Source: Bradyrhizobium liaoningense
Lineage (GTDB): Bacteria; Pseudomonadota; Alphaproteobacteria; Rhizobiales; Xanthobacteraceae
Reading direction: 5' to 3'
Length of the DNA: 64,000 bases
Assembly: GCF_018130785.1 (NCBI RefSeq)
Contig: NZ_JAFCJT010000008.1
Location: forward strand, 124,001 to 188,000
Shown: positions 17,703 through 25,860 of the stretch, piece after piece
How positions within the stretch are numbered: the first letter of the stretch is position 1
How the letters are laid out: each line of letters opens with the position of its first letter
Made by a program: the position numbers and the translations under genes
The notes under the pieces: generated by a model
What the model was told of the DNA's origin: nothing
Database searches by the model: none
What the model saw: the letters and a program-made list of their open reading frames with translations, nothing else

Positions 17703-19220
17703 TTATTCGGCGTGCGCCCGCGCCTTCGCCGGCCGAATCCGGAAGGCGCGCCCTTCCTTCATCCACGCCGCGCGCTCGTCGCGCAACAGTGTGCGGCGAA
17801 CTTTTCCGGAATCATCGCGCGGCGGGGCGCTGACGATCTCGAAGCTCTCGGGGTGCTTGTAGCGGCTGAGCCGGTCCTTCAAGAAGTCCGCCATGCCGTC
17901 GGCGATGACCTGGCCGTCCGCGTCCGGCTCCGGCTCGACGATGGCGTGTACGCGCTGGCCCAGTTCCGGATCGGGCAATCCCACCACCACGCAGGACCGC
18001 ACACCGGGAGACTCTGAGACGGCCGCCTCGACCTCGGCCGGATAGATGTTGGCGCCGCCGCGCAGCACCATGTCGGCGAGACGGTCGCCGAGATAGAGAT
18101 AGCCTTCCGCGTCCAGCCGGCCGATATCGCCGAGCGACTCCCAGCCGTCCGCGCGGCGCTTCGGCTCGGCGCCGAGATAGTGATAGGTGGCGTCCTTGCC
18201 GTCATTGTTGAGGAAATAGATCTCGCCAGTCTCGCCGGGCGCGACGTCGTTGCCGTCCTCGCCGACGATGCGCAAGCGCGCCATCTCGCCGATCTTGCCG
18301 ACCGAGCCCTTGTGCGTCAGCCATTCCGTGCCGGATATGATGCACGAGCCCTGCCGCTCAGTGCCGCCATAGAGCTCCCAGACCCGCTCCGGCCCGAGCC
18401 AGGCGATCCAGTTTTCCTTCAGCCAGGGCGGCATGGGAGCGGCCATGTGAAACACGGTCTGGAGGCTCGACACGTCATAAGAGTTGCGCACGCTCTCCGG
18501 CAACGCCCAGATCCGGTGCATCATGGTCGGCACGAAATTGACCCATTGCACGCGCTCGCGCGCGATCTGGCGCAGCGTCTCCTCGGCGTCGAACTTGACG
18601 AGGCCGGTGAGCTGGCCGCCGGTGAACAGCGCGTAATGCGACACGATGAACGGCGCATTGTGGTAGAGCGGACCGGGATTGAGCAGCGAGACGCCGAACG
18701 GGATGTTGAGCGGTGGCGCGGCGACCGTGTCGGTCACGGCCGGCTGATGATCGAGGATCACCTTTGGCCGGCCGGTCGAGCCGCCGCTGGTCATGGCTTT
18801 CCAGTAGCGTGCCACCGGCGGATCGAGCGGCTCGTCCGAAAAACCTTCCGGCACGAAATCCGCCGGCAGGCGGTTCGGCGCGTTCCAGTCGGCCTCGCCG
18901 CCGACCACCAGCGCCGGCTTCAGGATGTCGAGCACCGCGGCGGCTTCCCCGCGCGGCAGCCGCCACGACAGCGACGTCGGCGTCGCTCCGCACTTCCATA
19001 CCGCAAACGAGGTCTCGAAGAACGCGTTGCCGTTGGGCAAGCCGATTGCGACAAAGTCGCCGGGCTTGACGCCCTTGGCCATAAACGCCCGTGCGCGCCG
19101 ATTGGCGCCGCGTTCGAGCTCGTCCCAAGTCAGCGTATCCTGCCCGTGGCGGACGGCGATCGTGCCTTGCGGTTTGCGTTGAGCGTACCAGCGAGGCACG
19201 TCGGACAGGGGCAGCAGCAT
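17703..19220 (-). CDS. Acyl-CoA synthetase (AMP-forming)
   Basis: A 505-aa adenylate-forming ligase. The P-loop is TSGGSTGRPKVI, A5 is ELYGGTERQG, the hinge is YLYLGDRLADMVLRGGANIYPAEVE, and the distal lysine region DDSGKVRRTLLRDE. Length is normal. It probably starts the minus-strand unit that runs through RraA, cupin and Bug genes and would activate the imported acid. Resemblance to bile-acid/long-chain types is only general. Confidence 0.88.
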   Translation of the reverse strand: MLLPLSDVPRWYAQRKPQGTIAVRHGQDTLTWDELERGANRRARAFMAKGVKPGDFVAIGLPNGNAFFETSFAVWKCGATPTSLSWRLPRGEAAAVLDILKPALVVGGEADWNAPNRLPADFVPEGFSDEPLDPPVARYWKAMTSGGSTGRPKVILDHQPAVTDTVAAPPLNIPFGVSLLNPGPLYHNAPFIVSHYALFTGGQLTGLVKFDAEETLRQIARERVQWVNFVPTMMHRIWALPESVRNSYDVSSLQTVFHMAAPMPPWLKENWIAWLGPERVWELYGGTERQGSCIISGTEWLTHKGSVGKIGEMARLRIVGEDGNDVAPGETGEIYFLNNDGKDATYHYLGAEPKRRADGWESLGDIGRLDAEGYLYLGDRLADMVLRGGANIYPAEVEAAVSESPGVRSCVVVGLPDPELGQRVHAIVEPEPDADGQVIADGMADFLKDRLSRYKHPESFEIVSAPPRDDSGKVRRTLLRDERAAWMKEGRAFRIRPAKARAHAE

Positions 19221-19342
19221 CAGGCGTTTCCACTTCTTCTTGGCGTCGTCTCAGGATGAGGCGTCGCGAGACGAAGTGTAACAGCCGGAGCCAACGCTTC
19301 AAGGCATCTACCTTCAAGGCATCCGCCTTCAAGACGTCCGCA

Positions 19343-20371
19343 TCAGCGCTCCGCCCCGCAGCCCGGAATATCGAACAGCGCCGCGAGGCCGCATTTCGAG
19401 TTCAGCATCTTGTCGCCGTCATGGCCGACGCCGGCGACGTCCCAGACCCGGTGATTGGGCGTGCCGCGGTCGCGCCTGGCCATCGCATCCGCATAGGCGT
19501 GGCCGCGGGCGTAGCGAGTGGGACCTTGCGCCTCGGCCATGCAGCTCTTGTCCAGCGCGGAGTGCTTCGGATTGGTGTCGAGCGTGCCGAGCAGATAGAT
19601 CACCTCGCGCTCGACATAGCGCTGCTCCAGCGCGGCCGGCGTTGCGTTCGCAAGATAGGGCGGACGCCCGTCCATGCCGTATTTCCAGTTGTTGTAGCCC
19701 GGGCAGGATGCGGCGATCGCCGGCACGGGCCGCGTGCCGCTGAAATAGGCGTAGGAGGAAGGATTGGCGACGACGTAACGAATGTCGATGTGCTGGCGTG
19801 ACAGCGCCGCCTCGCCTTTGCCGGCGATGGCATAGCGTTGCGCGACCTGGCCACCGCCGGAATGGCCGGCGATGACGACCTGCTTCAGGTTCGGGAACAT
19901 GCGCCGGTCCGAGAGTTTTGCGAGGATCGCATCGAGCGCCTCGAAGGAAGACACCGGATTCGGCGCCAGCGCAGCGTCTCCGCCCTCCCATCCCTCCAGC
20001 GACCAGCGCAGCATGTCCGCGGGCAGCTTGTGCGCTTCGATGTCGATCTCCGCCAGAAACTGCGGCACGATCATGAGTGCGGCCTTGCCGTCGTCCCCCG
20101 CTGCAACCTGCGCAGTATGGGCCGCCATATAATATTCGTCGGCATTGCGCAGGCGTCCGTGCAGCACGATGATGGCGCGCGAGATCGCCGGCAGCGGCAG
20201 CGACCAGTCGCTGGAGAGATAGAGCGGCAGCATCCCCTGGCCGCCGACCGAGAGCCGCGCGTCGGCAATCGCCCTCACCGGCTTGCGGTTGGGCGCTTCT
20301 TCGTCCGCTGCGAACGCATGGCAGGAAATGAACGCCAACGTGATTGCGGCGAGACGGGCCAACGCTCTCAT
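19343..20371 (-). CDS. Exported alpha/beta hydrolase
   Basis: A 342-aa secreted protein with signal peptide MRALARLAAITLAFISCHAFA. IIVLHGRLRNADEYY supplies the oxyanion strand and VVIAGHSGGGQVAQRYA the nucleophile serine elbow (GHSGG); VWDVAGVGHDGDKML holds a late histidine. ATG 20371 has AAGGGG about 10 bases upstream, better than the ATG three codons earlier. Paired cysteines in ASCPGY, KSCM, SKCGL and IPGCG suggest periplasmic disulfides. The substrate is unknown. Confidence 0.78.
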   Translation of the reverse strand: MRALARLAAITLAFISCHAFAADEEAPNRKPVRAIADARLSVGGQGMLPLYLSSDWSLPLPAISRAIIVLHGRLRNADEYYMAAHTAQVAAGDDGKAALMIVPQFLAEIDIEAHKLPADMLRWSLEGWEGGDAALAPNPVSSFEALDAILAKLSDRRMFPNLKQVVIAGHSGGGQVAQRYAIAGKGEAALSRQHIDIRYVVANPSSYAYFSGTRPVPAIAASCPGYNNWKYGMDGRPPYLANATPAALEQRYVEREVIYLLGTLDTNPKHSALDKSCMAEAQGPTRYARGHAYADAMARRDRGTPNHRVWDVAGVGHDGDKMLNSKCGLAALFDIPGCGAER

Positions 20372-20580
20372 GACCGACATTCCCCTTCGAATTCAAACCG
20401 GTAAAAGTCTAAGCGGATCATGTGCCGCGTGGCTGTGCCTCCCGCGCCACGTCAAGCAAAAAATGTCAGCATTCCAGCCATGAAATTCCCGAGTTCCACG
20501 GGTGACAAGCCGGCGATAAAGGGGCAAAAATCGGACCCGACTCGGTTCGGGTTGAGTTTTGCAAGGAATGCTCTCGTAGA

Positions 20581-21246
20581 ATGTCGGACGTAGTTGCATC
20601 GCGTCGTGCGGCGCTTGTCGCTGCCGCAGCAGGATGTTTTCTGCTGACGCCGTTGCATGCCCATGCGCAATGGTGGAAGCGCGCGCCTGTCGATTTCGAG
20701 GAATGCGCCGACGCCGCCGAGAGGGCCGCGAACAAGACCGAGAAGACGGCTGCGCTTGCCGATTGCAATGCCAAGTTCGCCGGGCGCCGCAAGGCAGGCG
20801 GCGGCTATTCCTATTACGATTTCCTCCAGGACCGCACCTTCGACATCGCAGGGCCCAATCCGACGCCGGAGGAGCAGAAGAAGATCGACGAATCCTACAC
20901 CGCCTATCTCGCCAATCAGCGCCGCAGCAATGAGGCGGCCCAGGCCGCCGCGCGCCAGCAGCGCGAGCAGCAGGAACAGCAAGCGCGGCAGCAGCAGGAA
21001 CAGCAAGCGCGGCAGCAGCAGGAACAACAAGCGCGGCAGCAGCAGGTCGCACTGCGAACCGAGGTCGAGCGCGTGCCCGTCCCGGTCGAGCGGCCGAAGG
21101 TGCAGCAGTCCGCCAGCCCGCGACCGAAGAGCGCACCCTGCACCAAGGGCTCGTTCTCCTGCGAATGGCCGCGGCTATCGGAAAGCCTGAGCGATCTGAA
21201 GAAGCTGTTCACCCCGGCGCCAAGCAAGCCGGCGAAGAAGGGGTAA
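20581..21246 (+). CDS. Exported Gln-rich repeat protein of unknown function
   Basis: A 221-aa protein with a signal peptide (MSDVVASRRAALVAAAAGCFLL, ending near HAHAQ). A cysteine pair occurs in EECADAAE and LADCNAK. Residues ~110-155 are almost only Q, R, E and A, predicted to form a long charged coil. The C-terminus has KSAPCTKGSFSCEWPRL and a lysine-rich end. No family was recognised; it may be envelope-associated. Confidence 0.7.
   Translation: MSDVVASRRAALVAAAAGCFLLTPLHAHAQWWKRAPVDFEECADAAERAANKTEKTAALADCNAKFAGRRKAGGGYSYYDFLQDRTFDIAGPNPTPEEQKKIDESYTAYLANQRRSNEAAQAAARQQREQQEQQARQQQEQQARQQQEQQARQQQVALRTEVERVPVPVERPKVQQSASPRPKSAPCTKGSFSCEWPRLSESLSDLKKLFTPAPSKPAKKG
20971..21042 (+). repeat. 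Three tandem 24-bp units inside the Gln-rich gene
   Basis: Three consecutive copies of a 24-bp unit beginning CAGGAACAGCAAGCG encode QEQQARQQ. The third copy differs by one base (CAACAA in place of CAGCAA). Near-identity at DNA level suggests recent slippage and possible length variation between strains. Confidence 0.9.
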
Positions 21247-21310
21247 GCCGCGACTTCAGCCGTCGCTGCGCTCGCAATGACGAGTTGGAGGGATATTCGT
21301 GCCCCCATCC

Positions 21311-21526
21311 TCAGTTCGGATGCTTCTTCTTGACGCGCTTGGGTGCGGGTACCGATTGACTCCCCGGCGCCGTTGTCGTCGGCGAATTGCCCAACTGCGA
21401 CCTGCTCTCCTGCAACCGCCTGTCATAGCCGGGCGAGTTCACGACCGTTGGCGGCCTTGCGTCGGCGAGCGTCGACGCGGCGCAGAGCGCGGCCAGCGCG
21501 AGCCCGATCATCAGACAACGCCTCAT
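21311..21526 (-). CDS. Small exported basic protein
   Basis: A 71-aa protein starting at the ATG 21526, 7 bases after GGGAGGAGC. A signal peptide (MRRCLMIGLALAALCAASTLADA) is followed by a short Pro/Ser/Thr-rich part and a basic end (APKRVKKKHPN). It is too small to assign to a family. The strong ribosome site and export signal argue it is real. The gene precedes nothing on its strand for ~60 bp, then the convergent Gln-rich gene. Confidence 0.6.
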   Translation of the reverse strand: MRRCLMIGLALAALCAASTLADARPPTVVNSPGYDRRLQESRSQLGNSPTTTAPGSQSVPAPKRVKKKHPN

Positions 21527-21555
21527 CGTTGCTCCTCCCGCCGCCCGGCTCGCAC

Positions 21556-22563
21556 TCAGGCGGCTCCGCGGATCTGCTGCGGCGTCAGCCGCGGCGGACC
21601 ATTGCCTGCCGCCTCGGCCTGCTTGATCAGCGCAACAATGCGGCGCATCAGCGGCACGTCGACGTTGTTCTGCTCGGCGAGTGCGATGACTGCGCCCTGG
21701 AGATAGTCGATCTCGGTCTTGCGGCCCTGCTTCAGGTCCTGCCACATCGAGGAACGCGCCTCGGGATCGATCCTCATCGTTCGCCCCAGGATCGCATTGA
21801 AGATCACATCGGGCAGCCGCAGCAGGGTCGGCGTCCACCTCAGCGGGATCGGCGTCGCCGAGACCGGCGTGATGCCGGCGGCCTTCATCGCGGTCACGCC
21901 TTCGGCCATCTGGTCGGCGAACAGTTTCCGCCAGTCGCGGTTCGCCAGTTGCGCGGCGAGCGGCATGTCGGACAGGGCGCTGAGCGCATTGTTCAAATTG
22001 ATGATCAGCTTGCCCCATTGCACGCCGGTGATGTCACGGCTTGCCCGCACGGTGAGGCCGGGCACCGACAGTGCGGCGGCCGTATTCGCCTCATCCTCGC
22101 CGACGTGGATGTCGCCGGACGTCGAGCGGTGAAAACGCCCCTCGCCCATCGCGATCACGTTGAACGGCACCATGCCGGCGAGCACGCGCCGGCCGCCGAG
22201 CCGCTCGCGCAGAACCGCGACATTGCCGACGCCGTTTTGCAGGGAGACGATGACGGCGTCCTGCGGCGCGTGCTGCGCGATCTGGTCCGCGACACCGGCG
22301 GTGTCGGCGCTCTTCACCGTGACCAGCACGATGCCGGCGTTGTGGAAGATCGCGGGATCCTCCGACAGCGCGAGTTGGCCCGCGCCGAGCTTTTTCTCGG
22401 AGCCGTCGAAATCGGTCAGCCGCAGGCCGAACCGCTCGATCTCGGTCTTCACCCGCGGCCGCAACAGCAGCGCGACGCGGCGGCCTGAGGCCGCCAGCCG
22501 GCCTCCGACGAAACAGCCGATGGCGCCTGCGCCGGCCACCACGATCGGTCGATCCGCAACCAC
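21556..22563 (-). CDS. 2-dehydropantoate 2-reductase family protein
   Basis: A 335-aa NADP(H)-dependent reductase. PIVVAGAGAIGCFVGGRLAASG is the Rossmann motif, VSLQNGVGNV the NG motif, and VQWGKLIINLNNALSAL carries the catalytic lysine. The closing region ARSSMWQDLKQGRKTEIDYLQG is typical of PanE. GTG 22563 is preferred, with GGGAG upstream; a longer frame would use TTG 22608. It is the better candidate of the two paralogues for ketopantoate reduction in coenzyme A synthesis. Confidence 0.87.
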   Translation of the reverse strand: MVADRPIVVAGAGAIGCFVGGRLAASGRRVALLLRPRVKTEIERFGLRLTDFDGSEKKLGAGQLALSEDPAIFHNAGIVLVTVKSADTAGVADQIAQHAPQDAVIVSLQNGVGNVAVLRERLGGRRVLAGMVPFNVIAMGEGRFHRSTSGDIHVGEDEANTAAALSVPGLTVRASRDITGVQWGKLIINLNNALSALSDMPLAAQLANRDWRKLFADQMAEGVTAMKAAGITPVSATPIPLRWTPTLLRLPDVIFNAILGRTMRIDPEARSSMWQDLKQGRKTEIDYLQGAVIALAEQNNVDVPLMRRIVALIKQAEAAGNGPPRLTPQQIRGAA

Positions 22564-22727
22564 CTGACCTAGCTCCCTTGAATGACCCGCCCTCGATAGC
22601 AGAGGCAACGCCGGCTGCCCATTGGTTGCAGTGCATTCGCCTTGTAACCGTCATGAGAGCCTCATATGTTTTTGCCCCGGGGGCTGTCACCGGCGAGAAC
22701 TCGCCGACGAGAACGAAGGAGAGCACC

Positions 22728-23330
22728 ATGGGTCTACTCGACGTCCTCAACGGCATGCAGAATGGCCCCCGCGGCCCGAGCACGCCCAGCTCTGAGCAAT
22801 CCTCCGGCGGCATGTCGCCAATGACCATGGCGCTGCTCGGCCTGATCGCCTGGAAGGCCTTCAAGCATCTGACGGCAGGCCAGCCCGACGCGGCGCCGGC
22901 ACCACAGCAGCGCTCGCCGCTGCCGCCTCCGACGCCTGTCAATACGGGCAGCAGCGCTGTTCCCGGCGGCCCCGGTGGTAGCGGCGGCCTCAGCGACCTG
23001 CTCAAGGGCGGCCTCGGCGGCCTGCTCGCGGGCGGCGCTGCCGGCACCGTGTTGAGCGGCGGTCTCGGCGATCTCCTCAACCAGCTTCAGCAGGGCGGCC
23101 ACGGCGAGGCCGCGAATTCCTGGGTCGGCAAAGGCGAGAACAAGGCGATCGCACCCGGCGATCTCGCCAGCGCCCTCGGCGCCGACCAGATCCAAAGCCT
23201 GTCCGCCCAGAGCGGCCTGTCGCGCGACGAGCTGCTCTCCGGCCTCAGTCAATATCTGCCGCAGGTGATTGATCACCTGACGCCGGATGGACGGCTGCCG
23301 ACCGAGAACGAGCTTTCGGGTCGGATCTGA
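22728..23330 (+). CDS. YidB/DUF937 family protein
   Basis: A 200-aa protein starting at ATG 22728 after AAGGAG. Residues ~75-125 form a Gly/Leu/Ser-rich segment (GGPGGSGGLSDLLKGGLGGLLAGGAAG). The C-terminal part, SWVGKGENKAIAPGDLASALGADQIQSL ... LSQYLPQVIDHLTPDGRLP, is the YidB domain. The function of the family is unknown. It is 28 bp ahead of the GlsB-type membrane protein gene and is probably co-transcribed. Confidence 0.88.
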   Translation: MGLLDVLNGMQNGPRGPSTPSSEQSSGGMSPMTMALLGLIAWKAFKHLTAGQPDAAPAPQQRSPLPPPTPVNTGSSAVPGGPGGSGGLSDLLKGGLGGLLAGGAAGTVLSGGLGDLLNQLQQGGHGEAANSWVGKGENKAIAPGDLASALGADQIQSLSAQSGLSRDELLSGLSQYLPQVIDHLTPDGRLPTENELSGRI

Positions 23331-23358
23331 TTTTAGTCAAAGCGAGGGGAGCACGGAC

Positions 23359-23631
23359 ATGAGCATGGGCGGACTATTGTGGATTATCGTGGTCGGCTTC
23401 ATCGCCGGCCTCATCGCGCGCTGGCTCGCGCCGGGGCCGAACAACCCGAGCGGCTTCATCCTCACCACCATCCTCGGCATCGCCGGCGCGTTTCTGGCCA
23501 CCTTCGTCGGCCAGGCCATCGGCCACTATAGTCCCGACCAGGGCGCCGGCTTCATCATGGCCACGATCGGCGCGGTGGTGGTGCTGTTCATCTGGCACCG
23601 CCTGGTCGCGAGCGGCGTGATAAAAGGGTAG
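23359..23631 (+). CDS. GlsB/YeaQ/YmgE family stress-response membrane protein
   Basis: A 90-aa protein with three hydrophobic segments (LLWIIVVGFIAGLIARWLAPG, FILTTILGIAGAFLATFVGQAIG, GFIMATIGAVVVLFIWHRLV), the whole of the transglycosylase-associated family fold. ATG 23359 follows GAGGGGAGCACGG. These small inner-membrane proteins are often induced by envelope or general stress. Confidence 0.9.
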   Translation: MSMGGLLWIIVVGFIAGLIARWLAPGPNNPSGFILTTILGIAGAFLATFVGQAIGHYSPDQGAGFIMATIGAVVVLFIWHRLVASGVIKG

Positions 23632-23669
23632 CGGTGCGGGACGTCGGGCACGACGCTGCCCTCGCACTC

Positions 23670-23757
23670 CGTCATTGCGAGGAGCCCTTGCGACGAAGCA
23701 ATCCAGACTGTCCGCGCGGACGCTCTCTGGATTGCTTCGCTTCGCTCGCAATGAGGA
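23670..23757. repeat. Intergenic palindromic repeat, family B copy 1
   Basis: Outer arms CCGTCATTGCGAG and CTCGCAATGAGG, inner arms GAAGCAATCCAGA and TCTGGATTGCTTC, are inverted. It sits between convergent genes, so it could also act as a terminator. Copies are at 29670 and 31152. Confidence 0.85.
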
Positions 23758-24543
23758 TTAAGTAATCAAATGCATCCCCGCATCCATCCGCACGACCTCG
23801 CCGGTCATGTTGCTGGAGGCCGGCAGCGCCAGGAAGCAGACGAGCTGCGCGATGTCGTCAGCGGTTGATGCGACCTTGAGCGGCACCTTCGCCACCACGC
23901 TGTCGCGCACCTGCTTGGCGCCCGCCTCGCCGCGCCCCTTGGTGAACCAGGGCGTGTCGATATAGCCGGGGCACACCGTGTTGACGCGGATCAGCGGCGC
24001 CAGCGCGCGCGACAGCGACAACGTCATGGTGTTGAGCGCGCCCTTGCTCGCCGCGTATGCGATCGACGAGCCGACGCCGCTGATGCCGGCAACCGAAGAC
24101 ACGTTGACCACGGCGGACGGCCGCCCCGACGCCTTCGCGCCGGCCTCGAGCAGGCTGCGCGCCGCGCGCACCATCTGGAACGGGCCGATGGTGTTGACGC
24201 CGTACAAGCGCTGGAAATCTTCAGCCGACAATCCATCGAGATCGGCATGGGCAACATGCTTGGTGGTGCCGGCATTGTTGAAGAGCACGTCGAGCCGGCC
24301 CCAGCCGGCTGCCGCGGCAACGATCTTACGGCAATCCTCGTCGCGCGAGACGTCGCCCTGTGCGACCAGAACTTCCGGAGAGCCCGCCTTGCGGCACAGC
24401 TCTGCCGTGGCCTCGGCTTCCTTCTGGCTCGAGGAATAGTTGATGACGAGCCGCGCCCCGCTCCGTGCGAGAATTTCCGCGGTCGCTGCACCAAGTCCGG
24501 ATGCGGACCCCGTCACGATTGCGCACAAGCCGTCTTTTGCCAT
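23758..24543 (-). CDS. SDR family oxidoreductase
   Basis: A 261-aa short-chain dehydrogenase. The cofactor loop is TGSASGLGAATAEIL, NNAG is present in LFNNAGTTK, the catalytic serine is in NVSSVAGISGVGSSIA, and the active-site YxxxK is AYAASKGAL. Position divergent from an acyl-CoA dehydrogenase operon suggests a 3-hydroxyacyl-CoA or related alcohol substrate. The shared promoter contains a palindrome at 24620. Confidence 0.9.
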   Translation of the reverse strand: MAKDGLCAIVTGSASGLGAATAEILARSGARLVINYSSSQKEAEATAELCRKAGSPEVLVAQGDVSRDEDCRKIVAAAAGWGRLDVLFNNAGTTKHVAHADLDGLSAEDFQRLYGVNTIGPFQMVRAARSLLEAGAKASGRPSAVVNVSSVAGISGVGSSIAYAASKGALNTMTLSLSRALAPLIRVNTVCPGYIDTPWFTKGRGEAGAKQVRDSVVAKVPLKVASTADDIAQLVCFLALPASSNMTGEVVRMDAGMHLIT

Positions 24544-24619
24544 CCGGATTTCCTTCCCCGTTATTGAGTTGCTGGCGCCTTGTTTAGCGAGTTTGCCGCG
24601 CCCTGCAAATCAAGCAAAC

Positions 24620-24632
24620 TCCGCTAAGCGGA
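24620..24632. promoter_or_regulatory. Palindromic operator candidate (TCCGC-TAA-GCGGA)
   Basis: Five-base arms TCCGC and GCGGA flank TAA in the divergent gap between the SDR gene and the acyl-CoA dehydrogenase operon. A near-identical element with arms TTCCGC and GCGGAA around AAA lies at 31112, upstream of the binding-protein/enoyl-CoA hydratase genes. The spacing and symmetry resemble operators of TetR-type acyl-CoA regulators, but no such regulator gene is in the window. Confidence 0.6.
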
Positions 24633-24780
24633 ATTAGCTTATCGCCCATGCCTGCGCCGCAGGTTGACCTGCGATCAACGCTTGTCAGGGCCATGGCTTT
24701 TTCCGATCATCGGGCGCAAGAAGAGACCGCGCGCCGGCCCATCGGGCGGGACGCGCCAATGGCAAAACACGGGGAACGCT

Positions 24781-25842
24781 GTGGCGGAGAGTGACAATAT
24801 CGTCGTCGAGACCGCGGAGAAGATCTTCGCCGATCTCGCCGATCCGCAGACCATCAACAATGACAAGAAGGATTCGTGGCAGGCGCCGCTGTGGCACGCG
24901 CTGAGCGAAGCTGGCCTGCCTTTGTCCTGGGTGCCCGACGATCTCGGCGGCTCCGGCGCCAGCCTCGCCGACGGTTTTGCGCTTCTCAATGCTGCCGGCC
25001 GCTTCGCAGTCGCGGTTCCCCTGGCCGAGACCATGCTGGCGGGCTGGCTGCTGGCGCAGGCCGGGATTTCTTCGCCGGAAGGTGAGATGACAGTGCTGCC
25101 GGCGTCTCCGAAGGATCGCATCACGCTCGATGCCGACGGCGCGCTCTCCGGTCGCGCCCGCGGCGTGCCATTTGCGAAAGCGGCAAAGCATTTTGCGGTG
25201 CTGGCGCACGGCAAGGACGGCGTCTCCATCGCGCTGGTCGATGCAAGCAAGGGCCGGATCGAATCCGGGCTCAACGTCGGCTACGATCACAGCGATACCG
25301 TGACGCTCGACAAGGTCCAGCCCGTCACCGTCAAGCCCGCGAAGGGTTTTGACCAGACCACGCTCATGCTGATGGGCGGCGTCGCGCGCAGCCTTCAGAT
25401 CGCGGGCGCGCTGGAAGCGATGCTCGACATCTCCGTGCGCTATTCCAACGAGCGCGTCGCGTTCGAGAAGAAGATCTCGAAGTTCCAGGCGGTGCAGCAC
25501 AATCTCGCGCGTCTCGCCGGCGAATCCGCCGCCGCACTTGCGGCCGCAACCTCCGCGGCCGACGCCATCGCGAACGCAAAGTCATTCGATGACGAGGTCT
25601 ACCTCGAAGCCGCCTCGGCAAAGATCCGCTGCGCGGAGGCCGCGGAAAAAGGTGGCGCCATCGCGCATCAGGTGCACGGCGCCATCGGCTTCACCAGCGA
25701 GCACATCCTGCACCGCTTTTCGCTGCGGGCGCTGGCCTGGCGCGACGATTTCGGTTCGGAGAGCCACTGGGCCGTCGAGCTCGGCAAGCTGGTCGCAAAC
25801 CGCGGCGCCGACGAATTGTGGCCGCTCGTGGCTTCGCGCTGA
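24781..25842 (+). CDS. Acyl-CoA dehydrogenase family protein, shorter subunit type
   Basis: A 353-aa protein. GTG 24781 (MAESDNIVVE) follows GGGGAACGC. It has the helical N- and C-terminal domains of acyl-CoA dehydrogenases (YSNERVAFEKKISKFQAVQHNLARLAGE, and AIAHQVHGAIGFTSEHILHRF) but a short, divergent middle domain without the TEPGTGSD motif. It stands 18 bp before a full-length paralogue, a pairing known for heteromeric dehydrogenases acting on bulky acyl-CoAs such as steroid side chains. The heteromer is inferred. Confidence 0.87.
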   Translation: MAESDNIVVETAEKIFADLADPQTINNDKKDSWQAPLWHALSEAGLPLSWVPDDLGGSGASLADGFALLNAAGRFAVAVPLAETMLAGWLLAQAGISSPEGEMTVLPASPKDRITLDADGALSGRARGVPFAKAAKHFAVLAHGKDGVSIALVDASKGRIESGLNVGYDHSDTVTLDKVQPVTVKPAKGFDQTTLMLMGGVARSLQIAGALEAMLDISVRYSNERVAFEKKISKFQAVQHNLARLAGESAAALAAATSAADAIANAKSFDDEVYLEAASAKIRCAEAAEKGGAIAHQVHGAIGFTSEHILHRFSLRALAWRDDFGSESHWAVELGKLVANRGADELWPLVASR

Positions 25843-25860
25843 TCAGAGGACGAGACAACA

